The position numbers and the translations under genes are program-made. Below the pieces are notes generated by a model that had not been told where the DNA came from, made no database searches, and worked only from the letters and a program-made list of their open reading frames with translations. From Bacteroides sp. (GTDB taxonomy: Bacteria > Bacteroidota > Bacteroidia > Bacteroidales > Muribaculaceae), in contig JAAVCG010000009.1 in NCBI GenBank assembly GCA_014802435.1, positions 40,761 through 72,783 of the forward strand: a stretch of 32,023 bases of DNA. The letters run 5' to 3'. Below are positions 7,820-14,523 of this stretch, one piece after another. The stretch's first letter is position 1, and each line of letters starts with the position of its first letter.

Positions 7820-9075
7820 TAGTCAGTCTTAATATTTTTTAATCTTTCTCTCAAAACATCGTAACAGTTATTACAATACCGTTCAAGGATAAAATACAGT
7901 TGATCATATCCTTCCTCGGAAAGATTGAAAGCGGTGGACTTGTGATAATAAAAATCTTTGAAAGCCTCCCGAGGATTCCTGTACCCGACAAGATATTCCC
8001 GACGGGAGAGTGTGTCAAGCTGAAGATTAATCTTCACAACCTCCGCATCAATAGTGTCAGTCCCGGCCTTAACGGCGGCCTGGAGTGCATCAAAATCATA
8101 AGGCAATTCCGGGGCCGGAGCGGGTTTATGGACGGGTTTATTGGCGGGGACTGACGACTCTAAAGATGGCGTGGGCGCTGGAGGCTCCGAGGGTTCATTT
8201 TGCGCGGGCAGTTCTGTCGGAAGCGGGACCACTATTTCTGCGGGCTTTTTCAGGAGGAAATAAGCGCCGGCAGCTAATGCAACCAGCAAGAATGAGGCAA
8301 CGAGCGCCGGCACCCGGCTGCCCCGGTCGGCCGAGTCAAAAGCCCGGCGCAACAGGGCGATGTTAGAGTAACGCTTATCAATCGGGCCCTTGCATTTACG
8401 GATAATCGGACGATACTTGCGCCCGAGATTCATCTGCTCTAACAGGGTTCCGAGGCTGAAAATATCGTTTCTGACATCGGCCACGGACTGAGTCTGCTGC
8501 TCCGGCGACATATACCCCTCCGTTCCGGCAGGCTGCTTGAGAATGGAGAAGAATTCCGAATCGGCAAGCCCGAAGTCTATAATCCTCAGATAGTTGCCAT
8601 TATAGGTAATAATGATATTCTCAGGCTTGAGATCGCGATGGACAATCCCGCAGGAATGGATATAAGCCACGGCATCAAAGAGCTGACGGGCCACATTGAG
8701 CTTCTCCTGGAGCGAATGAGGCTTCTTCACCCATCGGCCCCAGTCCTCGCCGTCGAGCCAGTCCATCACAATGTATGAGCCGGCAAACTCGCCGCCCAGG
8801 GTTATCATCTCGCCGGCATGGACAATTCCGGGATGGTGCATCCTAATCAGAATGTCAAACTCTTTTTTGAGCATCTGATTATAGACGTTGACGTCGGCCA
8901 CACTCTCGGCCAGGCCCTTGAGCATCCACCATCGGCCATAACGCTTGGCCCTGAGCAAAATCGAATGGCCCGATTTAGCACACAGCTCTACGTCCGTAAA
9001 CGTTGCGGAGAGCTGCTCCTCCTCGATTACGGTCAAATATCCGGAGATTGAACTATTATGAGATTCAACGGGCAT
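7819..9075 (-). CDS. Hanks-type Ser/Thr protein kinase with one membrane helix
   Basis: A 418-residue bitopic membrane kinase. The N-terminal kinase domain (about 10-245) has the ATP-binding Lys in WWMLKGL (K53), a C-helix Glu near 72, the catalytic HRDLKPEN (146-153, Asp148), DFG (168-170) and SPE (190-192). The glycine-rich loop is weak (AKSGHSILLRAK). One transmembrane helix spans about 256-275, followed by a Pro-rich linker and an external domain of about 110 residues that I do not recognise. Known relatives sense envelope signals and phosphorylate cytoplasmic proteins. It is transcribed with the HTH-like gene and diverges from the accessory cluster to the right. Confidence 0.92.
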   Translation of the reverse strand: MPVESHNSSISGYLTVIEEEQLSATFTDVELCAKSGHSILLRAKRYGRWWMLKGLAESVADVNVYNQMLKKEFDILIRMHHPGIVHAGEMITLGGEFAGSYIVMDWLDGEDWGRWVKKPHSLQEKLNVARQLFDAVAYIHSCGIVHRDLKPENIIITYNGNYLRIIDFGLADSEFFSILKQPAGTEGYMSPEQQTQSVADVRNDIFSLGTLLEQMNLGRKYRPIIRKCKGPIDKRYSNIALLRRAFDSADRGSRVPALVASFLLVALAAGAYFLLKKPAEIVVPLPTELPAQNEPSEPPAPTPSLESSVPANKPVHKPAPAPELPYDFDALQAAVKAGTDTIDAEVVKINLQLDTLSRREYLVGYRNPREAFKDFYYHKSTAFNLSEEGYDQLYFILERYCNNCYDVLRERLKNIKTD

Positions 9076-9082
9076 ACGACTG

Positions 9083-9114
9083 CAAATTTAATGATTTTAA
9101 AAAGAACTGCCAAA
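9083..9114 (-). promoter_or_regulatory. Kinase promoter, near-leaderless
   Basis: The minus strand has TTTG (9114-9111), exactly 20 bases, then TAAATTTG (9090-9083), a perfect Bacteroidota promoter. The expected transcription start falls about 1-3 bases before the ATG at 9075. The -33 element lies in the loop of the hairpin at 9104-9129. Confidence 0.65.
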
Positions 9115-9129
9115 TCTCTCCGGCAGTTC
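9099..9129 (-). terminator. Intrinsic terminator-like hairpin before the kinase
   Basis: An 8-bp stem (GAACTGCC/GGCAGTTC, arms 9104-9111 and 9122-9129) is followed on the minus strand by five T residues (9103-9099). It would stop a leftward transcript from the region at 9130-9230. It also overlaps the kinase -33 element, so an operator role is possible. Confidence 0.5.
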
Positions 9130-9215
9130 CCTTCTGAGAGTTATTGGCATTTGCTGCTGAGATTAAAATGCGAAGGCCCCAGATAGCAAAACAGACAGCC
9201 ACTGTCACTCTTTAC
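9104..9215 (-). ncRNA. Possible small leftward RNA ending at the terminator hairpin
   Basis: On the minus strand TAATTTTG (9228-9221) fits a -7 box, and the hairpin plus T-run at 9129-9099 would end a transcript of about 110 nt. No clear -33 element is present. The RNA would carry the complement of the element at 9167-9187 and so could pair with the near-identical stretch in the nuclease leader. Speculative. Confidence 0.2.
9167..9187 (+). repeat. Copy 1 of a 21-nt element duplicated in the nuclease leader
   Basis: These 21 bases match 9524-9544 at 20 of 21 positions; the core includes AATGCGAAGGCC and CAGATAGC. Flanks are similar but less so. Around copy 1 an outer stem AGAGT/ACTCT and GGC/GCC can form, whereas copy 2 has different bases that also pair. 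Confidence 0.8.
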
Positions 9216-9308
9216 GGCTGCAAAATTAATACAAATAACGCGAAAAAATTATGTCATTTAATTTCATTTCACAAAACTCTAATAATCAATAAAATTTTTA
9301 GTGGATTG

Positions 9309-9340
9309 TTTGGAAAATTCACAAAAACTCACTAACTTTG
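9309..9340 (+). promoter_or_regulatory. Strong promoter for the leader and nuclease operon
   Basis: TTTG at 9309-9312, 20 bases, then TAACTTTG at 9333-9340 match both consensus elements exactly. The start is expected near 9347, leaving about 335 nt before the nuclease ATG at 9683. Confidence 0.7.
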
Positions 9341-9346
9341 CAACAG

Positions 9347-9600
9347 AAATATTAAAAAGGCGTATACTGACACGCTCTTTCTTGGCTATCTGAAACTTCG
9401 CAACTTTCAATCTCAGTCAAGAATGAAGCAAACGGTAGATGACTCCTGTGTGTATATACTATATCTAATAAAGTATATATTGCGTGAGGCCTCTGCAGAT
9501 TTGCTCGTTCTACTGAGATGGGCAATGCGAAGGCCTCAGATAGCGGAACGGGCAGCAGACACAGGCTCTCACGCTCTTATTTCATAACCGCTCGAAACCG
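9347..9600 (+). ncRNA. Long structured leader or small RNA upstream of the nuclease gene
   Basis: The kinase-nuclease gap of 607 bases contains no convincing long gene but much potential RNA structure. Stems seen: GCGT/ACGC (9360-9363 with 9372-9375, extended by AAAG/CTTT), TATATACT/AGTATATA (9453-9460 with 9472-9479), GCGTGAG/CTCACGC (9482-9488 with 9568-9574) enclosing GCTCGTTC/GAACGGGC and CTGAG/CTCAG. A 54-codon ORF (9423-9587, beginning MKQTVDDSCV) overlaps it and is an alternative explanation. I do not recognise the RNA; its 3' end is a guess. Confidence 0.4.
9524..9544 (+). repeat. Copy 2 of the 21-nt element, inside the leader hairpin
   Basis: It matches copy 1 (9167-9187) at 20 of 21 positions, 357 bp apart. 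Here it forms the apical part of a roughly 93-nt imperfect hairpin (9482-9574). In both copies one frame reads the peptide MRRPQIA. Confidence 0.8.
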
Positions 9601-9682
9601 GAGATGCCTATCGAGTACTAAACCAGTCGTTAGGACATTTTTCAACGAGTTGAGTTCCCCAGCCGGAATAATCATAAACAGA

Positions 9683-11440
9683 ATGTACGCAGGTGATTAC
9701 CTGTCGTCGAATCTCGGCCATGAAATAATCAATTTATTTCAGGCCGATAACGGTCATCATTATCTCTATCTGAACTCCTCAGGCAACCTTAACAAGGCCC
9801 ATGAGGGGTTGGATATCATGTTGATGGTCAAGGCTCATTCCGCTGATTCATTTGAGGTTATCGGGCTGGCAAAAGGATTGCACGTTGCTCCCGGAGCCAC
9901 AATGACTATGCCTCGCGATATCAGCCAAAAGGTAGACCTTATCAGCCGGGCACAGAGGGATTACATCGCGTCGGAACCCGGCGACGTTTCTTATGGCGGC
10001 GTCTCGATTCTTGATATTTTCAACGATGCGGAGCAACAAAACATCTTTATCACTTACAAAGCTGACAAGGTGCTTGTTCCATCAAATCGGCGCATCTTCC
10101 TGCAATACGACAAAAACGGACTGAATAAATTTGATAACAAAGAGGTAATTGTGGCGTTAAAATCTCACAATATGCCCCGCACATCGCTTAAGTCCTACAT
10201 CTACCCGGAAGAAAGCATTGATGGAGAGCAGCTCTCTGACTACGATAATATTCTGACCAATATCGTTGAGAATGCCGATTTATGGACCGATAAAGCCGTT
10301 TGGAAACCGCTTTGCAACAAATCGACTGCAAATCAACGCATTTCCCTTTTCGATATATGCAAAATGCGCGATGATGAAAATCGGGTATCCAATGCGCTTG
10401 CATATTTCATGTCCCTTGAACAATATCGGCCCCTTTGGATTAAGTTCTTCGGTAATTATGGGGTCCATCTGCACAATAACTATAACGTCGGGCGCGAAAT
10501 CTCGTCAAAAATCACAGACGAGTCAATCGATCCGGCCCGATATCCGTCAGGTGGACGCATAGATTTACTGATTGAAGATTCCGGAAATTTTGTTGTAATA
10601 GAAAACAAAATCAAGTCGGATATCAACAATGTCAAATCCGACGGCGAAGGGATGAATCAGTTACACCGATACATAAATTTTGCCCAACATAAAGTTTCGG
10701 CGACCGGACAGACCCCATATTTCTTCATAATAGCCCCGAACTATAATATTCCGGTCCTTGATGAAGAGACATCGAAAAGGTACCGAATCATCACGTATCG
10801 GGACATATGTGAGTTTCTTGACGAGCCGACGAATATGGCCGCCGTGGAATCCGATTGGAATTTCCGGGCTTTATATGATGTAATGAAATGGCATACTTTT
10901 GATTCTCCAAATGAATATTTACGCTATGAAATGCAGGAAAAGTTTGAGCAACGACTGAAAACTGCGTCTTCATTGATATCCGCACCTAAAACCGAGACAT
11001 CAAAACTATCTAACGAAATCGAAAAAAACAATAAACAACAATCAGTACTAAACATGGCAAAGAAATCAGCAATTTCCGGTGAATACATCATCACCGTTGA
11101 AGACAGCGGCTCAATCCGCGTATGTAAAATCTACGATAACGTCAAGGCATCCCTTCGCGAATGTGCCGAGGCTAAAGGATTCGAATATGATCCCAACTGG
11201 ACTACCCGTCAGTTCGGTTCGAAACTTATTAAAGAATTCGGCGAAGGCAACGAGGCTACCATCGGCGAATACACCATCGTGAAACGCGACTCCGGCTCAA
11301 TCGAAACCTATCGCACCTATGACAATACCCTGGGAGCCCTGCGCGAAATCGCCTCTAAAGTAGGCTTCAATATCAACGAGAGCTCAAACACCCGCCAAAA
11401 CGGCTCGAAGCTCATTGACTTCATCAACTCAAACAAGTAA
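9683..11440 (+). CDS. PD-(D/E)XK nuclease-like protein with duplicated C-terminal module
   Basis: A 585-residue protein from ATG 9683. The frame is open to 9518, but those 55 residues lie in the structured leader and read like noncoding sequence. An N-terminal domain (1-140, MYAGDYLSSNLGHEIINLF) is unrecognised. The nuclease-like core near residue 350 reads RIDLLIEDSG then VVIENKI, the D...ExK arrangement of PDDEXK_4-type (PF14281) proteins, followed by MNQLHRYINF. After a low-complexity linker come two copies of a module of about 55 residues starting at 466 and 528 (GEYIITVEDSGSI and GEYTIVKRDSGSI). An in-frame ATG at 11054 could start the modules alone. It heads the operon to 13820. Activity is inferred from motifs. 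Confidence 0.78.
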   Translation: MYAGDYLSSNLGHEIINLFQADNGHHYLYLNSSGNLNKAHEGLDIMLMVKAHSADSFEVIGLAKGLHVAPGATMTMPRDISQKVDLISRAQRDYIASEPGDVSYGGVSILDIFNDAEQQNIFITYKADKVLVPSNRRIFLQYDKNGLNKFDNKEVIVALKSHNMPRTSLKSYIYPEESIDGEQLSDYDNILTNIVENADLWTDKAVWKPLCNKSTANQRISLFDICKMRDDENRVSNALAYFMSLEQYRPLWIKFFGNYGVHLHNNYNVGREISSKITDESIDPARYPSGGRIDLLIEDSGNFVVIENKIKSDINNVKSDGEGMNQLHRYINFAQHKVSATGQTPYFFIIAPNYNIPVLDEETSKRYRIITYRDICEFLDEPTNMAAVESDWNFRALYDVMKWHTFDSPNEYLRYEMQEKFEQRLKTASSLISAPKTETSKLSNEIEKNNKQQSVLNMAKKSAISGEYIITVEDSGSIRVCKIYDNVKASLRECAEAKGFEYDPNWTTRQFGSKLIKEFGEGNEATIGEYTIVKRDSGSIETYRTYDNTLGALREIASKVGFNINESSNTRQNGSKLIDFINSNK

Positions 11441-11464
11441 ATCAGATTAACCTCATCAATCCAT

Positions 11465-11725
11465 ATGGCAGTAAAGACCACCGCAGCCGGCAAGATGGAC
11501 AAGCGCACCAAGGAGTATAAGGAACTCAAGGAGCGTTTGGCGAAAGCTCGAGCCGCCAAGGCAAAATCCGCGACACCAAAGAAACAGACCTCCCGGCTGA
11601 AAAAGACCGCTTCGGGCAAGGTTGACAAACGCACCAAAGAAGGGAAAGCCATTGCCGAACGCATGGCCAAGGCCAGAAAAGCCAAAAACTCACTGGCCAA
11701 CCGCCTCAAACGACTTTTCCGCTAA
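11465..11725 (+). CDS. Small, highly basic Lys/Ala-rich protein with internal duplication
   Basis: An 86-residue protein with 21 Lys and 10 Arg against 7 acidic residues. Two copies of a segment of about 27 residues are visible: TAAGKMDKRTKEYKELKERL (about 5-32) and TASGKVDKRTKEGKAIAERM (about 48-74), both predicted helical, ending in NRLKRLFR. The composition resembles histone H1-like or nucleic-acid-binding proteins, but no known domain is recognised. It lies 24 bases after the nuclease gene and 21 bases before the TerB-like gene. A nucleic-acid-binding role is inference. Confidence 0.7.
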   Translation: MAVKTTAAGKMDKRTKEYKELKERLAKARAAKAKSATPKKQTSRLKKTASGKVDKRTKEGKAIAERMAKARKAKNSLANRLKRLFR

Positions 11726-11746
11726 TCTCAAACTTCCATACTCACA

Positions 11747-12172
11747 ATGAAAACTCCTAACGCAACAATAGGCTCTCTTATAGCCGCCATTATATGGGCC
11801 GACGGCGAATATTCCGAGGTTGAACGCACAACCATCAGCGAAATCGCGGAAGCCCTGGAAATTCCGGAAAAAGAACTCAGCATGAACGTGACTGCTGCTT
11901 TGGTCGAGCTCAAGAACATGGACGAAAACAGCGCTACGGACTTTGCCGTTAAACACGCCGCGAAAGTCAACGACGAAGAAACCGGCGAGATATTCCAGGC
12001 CATCCTGCAGCTGGCGCTTTGCGACAATGTGCTGACCTATGGAGAAGTGCACAACATTCTCGTTTTGGCTGAAGCACTCGACATTGACCAGGATGCCGCA
12101 GTCTTGATGCTCTGTGACCTCGTCAAAACCGAGCCCGAACTTGAAGTTTCATTTGAACCCGAAGACGAATGA
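11747..12172 (+). CDS. TerB-like protein
   Basis: A 141-residue acidic, all-helical protein with the two TerB-fold signatures: WADGEYSEVERTTISEIAEA near the N-terminus and CDNVLTYGEVHNILVLAEAL in the second half, each followed by a short helix. TerB-like domains are known from tellurite-resistance and Ter-type stress systems, where they bind metal and associate with membranes. No TerC or TerD is present here, so this is not a classical ter operon. Its last bases overlap the next gene (ATGA), implying coupled translation. The C-terminal tail is strongly acidic (EPELEVSFEPEDE). Confidence 0.82.
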   Translation: MKTPNATIGSLIAAIIWADGEYSEVERTTISEIAEALEIPEKELSMNVTAALVELKNMDENSATDFAVKHAAKVNDEETGEIFQAILQLALCDNVLTYGEVHNILVLAEALDIDQDAAVLMLCDLVKTEPELEVSFEPEDE

Positions 12173-12564
12173 ATATTATAATCCCTGAAAAATTTAAGGG
12201 CGAAGACTCTGCTTATGGCCAAGGGAACTCATATAAGCAAAGATTTACCCGGATGACCGTTCCTTCAGGCGAAGGAGCCGGCACCTATGTGCTTCAAGAC
12301 GGAATGGCTACATCAAAAGTAAAAGAAATAGCCGACGCTCTTAAAATTGAATACAAGCCGACATGGTTTGCTCATCAGATTGCTAAAAAAGTATTGGAAC
12401 AAGTTTTAGGGGATAAATTCATCAAGCCCAAACGCGGGGCACGCAGTTGCACCCTGAACGCCGCCATCTTTGATGGTTTTATGTTGGTCCACGACTACGA
12501 CAACGATGGATTGGGAATGTCTAATTCCATTCAAGTGGGTTGTTACGTCTACTCAAAAGTTTAA
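12169..12564 (+). CDS. Orphan protein related to the nuclease tail module
   Basis: A 131-residue protein overlapping the TerB-like gene by four bases. I do not recognise a named family. Residues 58-100 (VKEIADALKIEYKPTWFAHQ onward) align with the nuclease C-terminal module (LRECAEAKGFEYDPNWTTRQ), sharing the pattern EYxPxWxx(R/H)Q followed by a Lys-rich helix. The last third (GFMLVHDYDNDGLGMSNSIQ, GCYVY) is specific to this protein. It is more AT-rich than the flanking housekeeping genes. The shared module suggests that it and the nuclease interact with a common partner. Confidence 0.72.
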   Translation: MNIIIPEKFKGEDSAYGQGNSYKQRFTRMTVPSGEGAGTYVLQDGMATSKVKEIADALKIEYKPTWFAHQIAKKVLEQVLGDKFIKPKRGARSCTLNAAIFDGFMLVHDYDNDGLGMSNSIQVGCYVYSKV

Positions 12565-12570
12565 TCCGGG

Positions 12571-13470
12571 ATGGCAAACAAGATAAAAGTCTACGGTAAG
12601 GCGCAAAACCGCACATGTCTGGGCATTGCTCACGCATACGTGGTTATGTATCCCCACGCTTCTCTCGAAGACCTCCGCAAGGCCTTCCCCAACTCGATTT
12701 GCCCGGACAAGGGTGTGGCTGAAAATTTCCTCCCGGTTGAAGAAGCTCTGAAATTCAACGATAAGATGAGCCTCTACTTCGCCAAGCCCGACGAAGTAAT
12801 CGAACTTCAGGACGGCTCAAAAGTGGCGCTATGCCAAGTATGGTCAAAGCCGTCGTTTGAAAGAATGGTGGAACAGGGCTCACTCTACGACATTGAAGTG
12901 GCCGAGTTTGAAAAAACCATGAAGGGCGAGAAAGGCGGCTACCGTTTGGAATACCTCAACGGCTATGTCCCTCCGGTGCCCGAAAAGAAGAAGAGCAAAG
13001 CGTGGCTTTGGGTTGTGCTACTCCTGCTGATTGCCGCCGGCGTGATTGCTTACCTGATGACCACAAAACCGACGGAAGTAGTGATTGAAAAAGAAGTAGT
13101 GGTGCGTGACACGGTCTATGTTCAGCAAGTCGAGGACATTGAGAAAAACTTCAATGCCGCGCAATTCGAGCAGGGAAAAGCCGACCTAACCGATGACGCC
13201 AAATTCGCCCTTCATGACCTGGCAAAGGTGATGAAGCAGAATCCCGAACTGAAGCTCAGCATTGTAGGCCACACATCGGCCGAAGGAGATTCCGCCACTA
13301 ACCGCAAACTATCGGAAGCGCGGGCCAATGCCGCAGTCACTTTCCTGATTGAACAAGAAGGGATTGACGCTTCGCGCCTCAAAGCCGAAGGCAAAGGAAG
13401 CTCAGAGCTCAAAGATTCTGACAATCCGACTTCAGACGTCAACCGACGCACTGAATTTGAAATCATCTAA
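12571..13470 (+). CDS. Membrane-anchored OmpA-domain protein with cytoplasmic N-domain
   Basis: A 299-residue protein with three parts. Residues 1-135 form a soluble domain (KVYGKAQNRTCLGIAHAYV, VWSKPSFERMVEQG) that I cannot name. A single transmembrane helix spans 144-163 after a Lys-rich stretch (PEKKKSKAW), which places the N-domain in the cytoplasm. Residues 190-299 are an OmpA-like peptidoglycan-binding domain (VGHTSAEGDSATNRKLSEAR, NRRTEFEI). The topology resembles MotB and ZorB, tying a cytoplasmic module to the cell wall. It follows the previous gene by 6 bases. Confidence 0.87.
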   Translation: MANKIKVYGKAQNRTCLGIAHAYVVMYPHASLEDLRKAFPNSICPDKGVAENFLPVEEALKFNDKMSLYFAKPDEVIELQDGSKVALCQVWSKPSFERMVEQGSLYDIEVAEFEKTMKGEKGGYRLEYLNGYVPPVPEKKKSKAWLWVVLLLLIAAGVIAYLMTTKPTEVVIEKEVVVRDTVYVQQVEDIEKNFNAAQFEQGKADLTDDAKFALHDLAKVMKQNPELKLSIVGHTSAEGDSATNRKLSEARANAAVTFLIEQEGIDASRLKAEGKGSSELKDSDNPTSDVNRRTEFEII

Positions 13471-13505
13471 ACTGCAATTAAACAACTTATTTAACACTAA
13501 AAAAT

Positions 13506-13820
13506 ATGGCAGACTTCAAAATCGATGGCCGCATGAAAGTTAAAGGCCTCAAGGAAAAGTTCAAAGAGACATTCGGCCTCACACTCCGTGTCTACACCAC
13601 CATTACCTGCAAGTCTCCGGCAAAGGATGATGCAACTCTTGCCTCAATCCGCGCCGAGGGTGCCAAGGGCGGAGAAATCGTTGTAGGCTCCAATCGCAAG
13701 GTAGGCAGCTTCGAAAAGATGATTGCCGACGCTTATGGAATCGGTGTGCAGGTTGCGAATGCCGCCAACACCAAGCTCGCTAACGATGATGACACTCTTG
13801 CCGCCGCAGCCAAGAAATAA
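13506..13820 (+). CDS. Small duplicated alpha/beta protein, function unknown
   Basis: A 104-residue protein with an evident internal repeat of about 40 residues: MKVKGLKEKFKETFGLTLRV...KDDATLASI and RKVGSFEKMIADAYGIGVQV...DDDTLAAA. Each half looks like beta-alpha-beta-beta with the pattern K-V, a helix, GL or GI before a strand, and D-D-x-T-L-A. I recall such small proteins from Bacteroidota and other bacteria, but no function. It ends operon A and is followed by a terminator-like hairpin. Confidence 0.75.
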   Translation: MADFKIDGRMKVKGLKEKFKETFGLTLRVYTTITCKSPAKDDATLASIRAEGAKGGEIVVGSNRKVGSFEKMIADAYGIGVQVANAANTKLANDDDTLAAAAKK

Positions 13821-13841
13821 TCAAGCCAGAGCAACTATAAA

Positions 13842-13879
13842 GCCGCCGTCATGCAGTCTGCAGAATCGGCGGCATTTTC
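13842..13879 (+). terminator. Intrinsic terminator after operon A
   Basis: GCCGCCG (13842-13848) and CGGCGGC (13867-13873) form a 7-bp GC-only stem around an 18-base loop with an inner TGCAGTCTGCA palindrome, followed by ATTTTCT. It separates operon A from the small genes to the right. Confidence 0.65.
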
Positions 13880-13908
13880 TAATTTTATAATCCATTGATG
13901 ACGAAATC

Positions 13909-14154
13909 ATGAACAAGGCAGATTATCAAAAACAGATTATTGACTTGCGTGCAAAAATAGCACGCGAGCGCCAAGACATGAAACGAGACAATGAATCAAA
14001 TGCCCGTTCAATTAAGAGCGCATCAAGCCCGGCACTCAAAGCCAGCTGCAGAAAACGCAAAATTGACTGTGCGGAACGACATAAGCGCAACATTGAAAAT
14101 TTGCAACGCCAAATTGCGCAGGCCCAACTAAATAAGGCTCGCGCACCAAAATAA
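13909..14154 (+). CDS. Small basic coiled-coil protein
   Basis: An 81-residue protein with heptad-like helices at both ends (KADYQKQIIDLRAKIARERQ; RHKRNIENLQRQIAQAQLNK), separated by a Ser/Ala-rich middle with one Cys. It is rich in Lys and Arg. No known family is recognised. It begins 35 bases beyond the terminator T-run region, with no clear promoter, and the next gene follows 7 bases after its stop. Conservation of the gene order would be needed to be sure it is coding. Confidence 0.55.
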   Translation: MNKADYQKQIIDLRAKIARERQDMKRDNESNARSIKSASSPALKASCRKRKIDCAERHKRNIENLQRQIAQAQLNKARAPK

Positions 14155-14161
14155 AGGTTAA

Positions 14162-14353
14162 ATGGGCAAATTCTGGAAATACTTCTGGGCGCTATTTGGT
14201 ATAAATCTCCTTAGCGGGAATGCCATATTTGACGGCAACAAGGGACGCATCGGGTGTGGATGGGTAACTTTGTTCGGGCTCATATTTTTTCCGCTTTGGC
14301 TGGGATTCAAAATAATAGCTTGGCCTTTTAAACTAATTTTTTGTCGAAAATGA
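14162..14353 (+). CDS. Small membrane protein
   Basis: A 63-residue protein with one or two hydrophobic segments: an aromatic amphipathic start (FWKYFWALFGINLL) and a clear membrane stretch at about 33-58 (GWVTLFGLIFFPLWLGFKII). The sequence ends FKLIFCRK. No family is recognised. The stop codon overlaps the ATG of the next small gene, consistent with a coupled operon leading to the ion channel. Its membrane location near a channel gene suggests an accessory subunit, which is a guess. Confidence 0.6.
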   Translation: MGKFWKYFWALFGINLLSGNAIFDGNKGRIGCGWVTLFGLIFFPLWLGFKIIAWPFKLIFCRK

Positions 14354-14523
14354 AAATACCGGGGTTATCCTTCTCGTTAAAACGAGCCTTAGGGGTCACA
14401 CGAGCCAAGCAGAAGATTGCGCGCTCAACCGGCATCCCAACTACACGCCAAGGGCTTGAACGCAAGATTGGCTCAATGTTATTAAATACCGTTCTCGGAA
14501 CCAAAAACAAGCGACGCAAATGA
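14350..14523 (+). CDS. Small basic protein, function unknown
   Basis: A 57-residue protein from ATG 14350, preferred over a TTG at 14341 because it gives the four-base overlap (ATGA) with the preceding stop. It is very basic (SFSLKRALGVTRAKQKIARS, RQGLERKIGSM, TKNKRRK). The N-terminus IPGLSFSLKRALGV looks amphipathic. Its stop in turn overlaps the channel start by four bases, so the trio 14162-14350-14520 is tightly coupled. No domain is recognised. Confidence 0.55.
   Translation: MKIPGLSFSLKRALGVTRAKQKIARSTGIPTTRQGLERKIGSMLLNTVLGTKNKRRK

Noticed and set aside
9137-9600. Retron or diversity-generating retroelement
   Set aside because: The structured RNA prompted the idea, but there is no reverse transcriptase in the window.
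9423-9600. 6S RNA or tmRNA
   Set aside because: The hairpin with internal loops suggested 6S-like RNA, but I cannot identify the conserved central bubble or a tmRNA tag frame; left as an unassigned structured RNA.
9518-9682. Upstream extension of the nuclease ORF to the ATG at 9518
   Set aside because: The added 55 residues (GSRHRLSRSYFITARNRRCL) lie in the structured leader, read like noncoding sequence, and the ATG is inside a predicted stem. ATG 9683 gives a normal-looking N-terminus.
11747-12172. Classical tellurite-resistance (ter) operon
   Set aside because: Only a TerB-like protein is present; no TerC, TerD, TerA or TerZ-type protein accompanies it.
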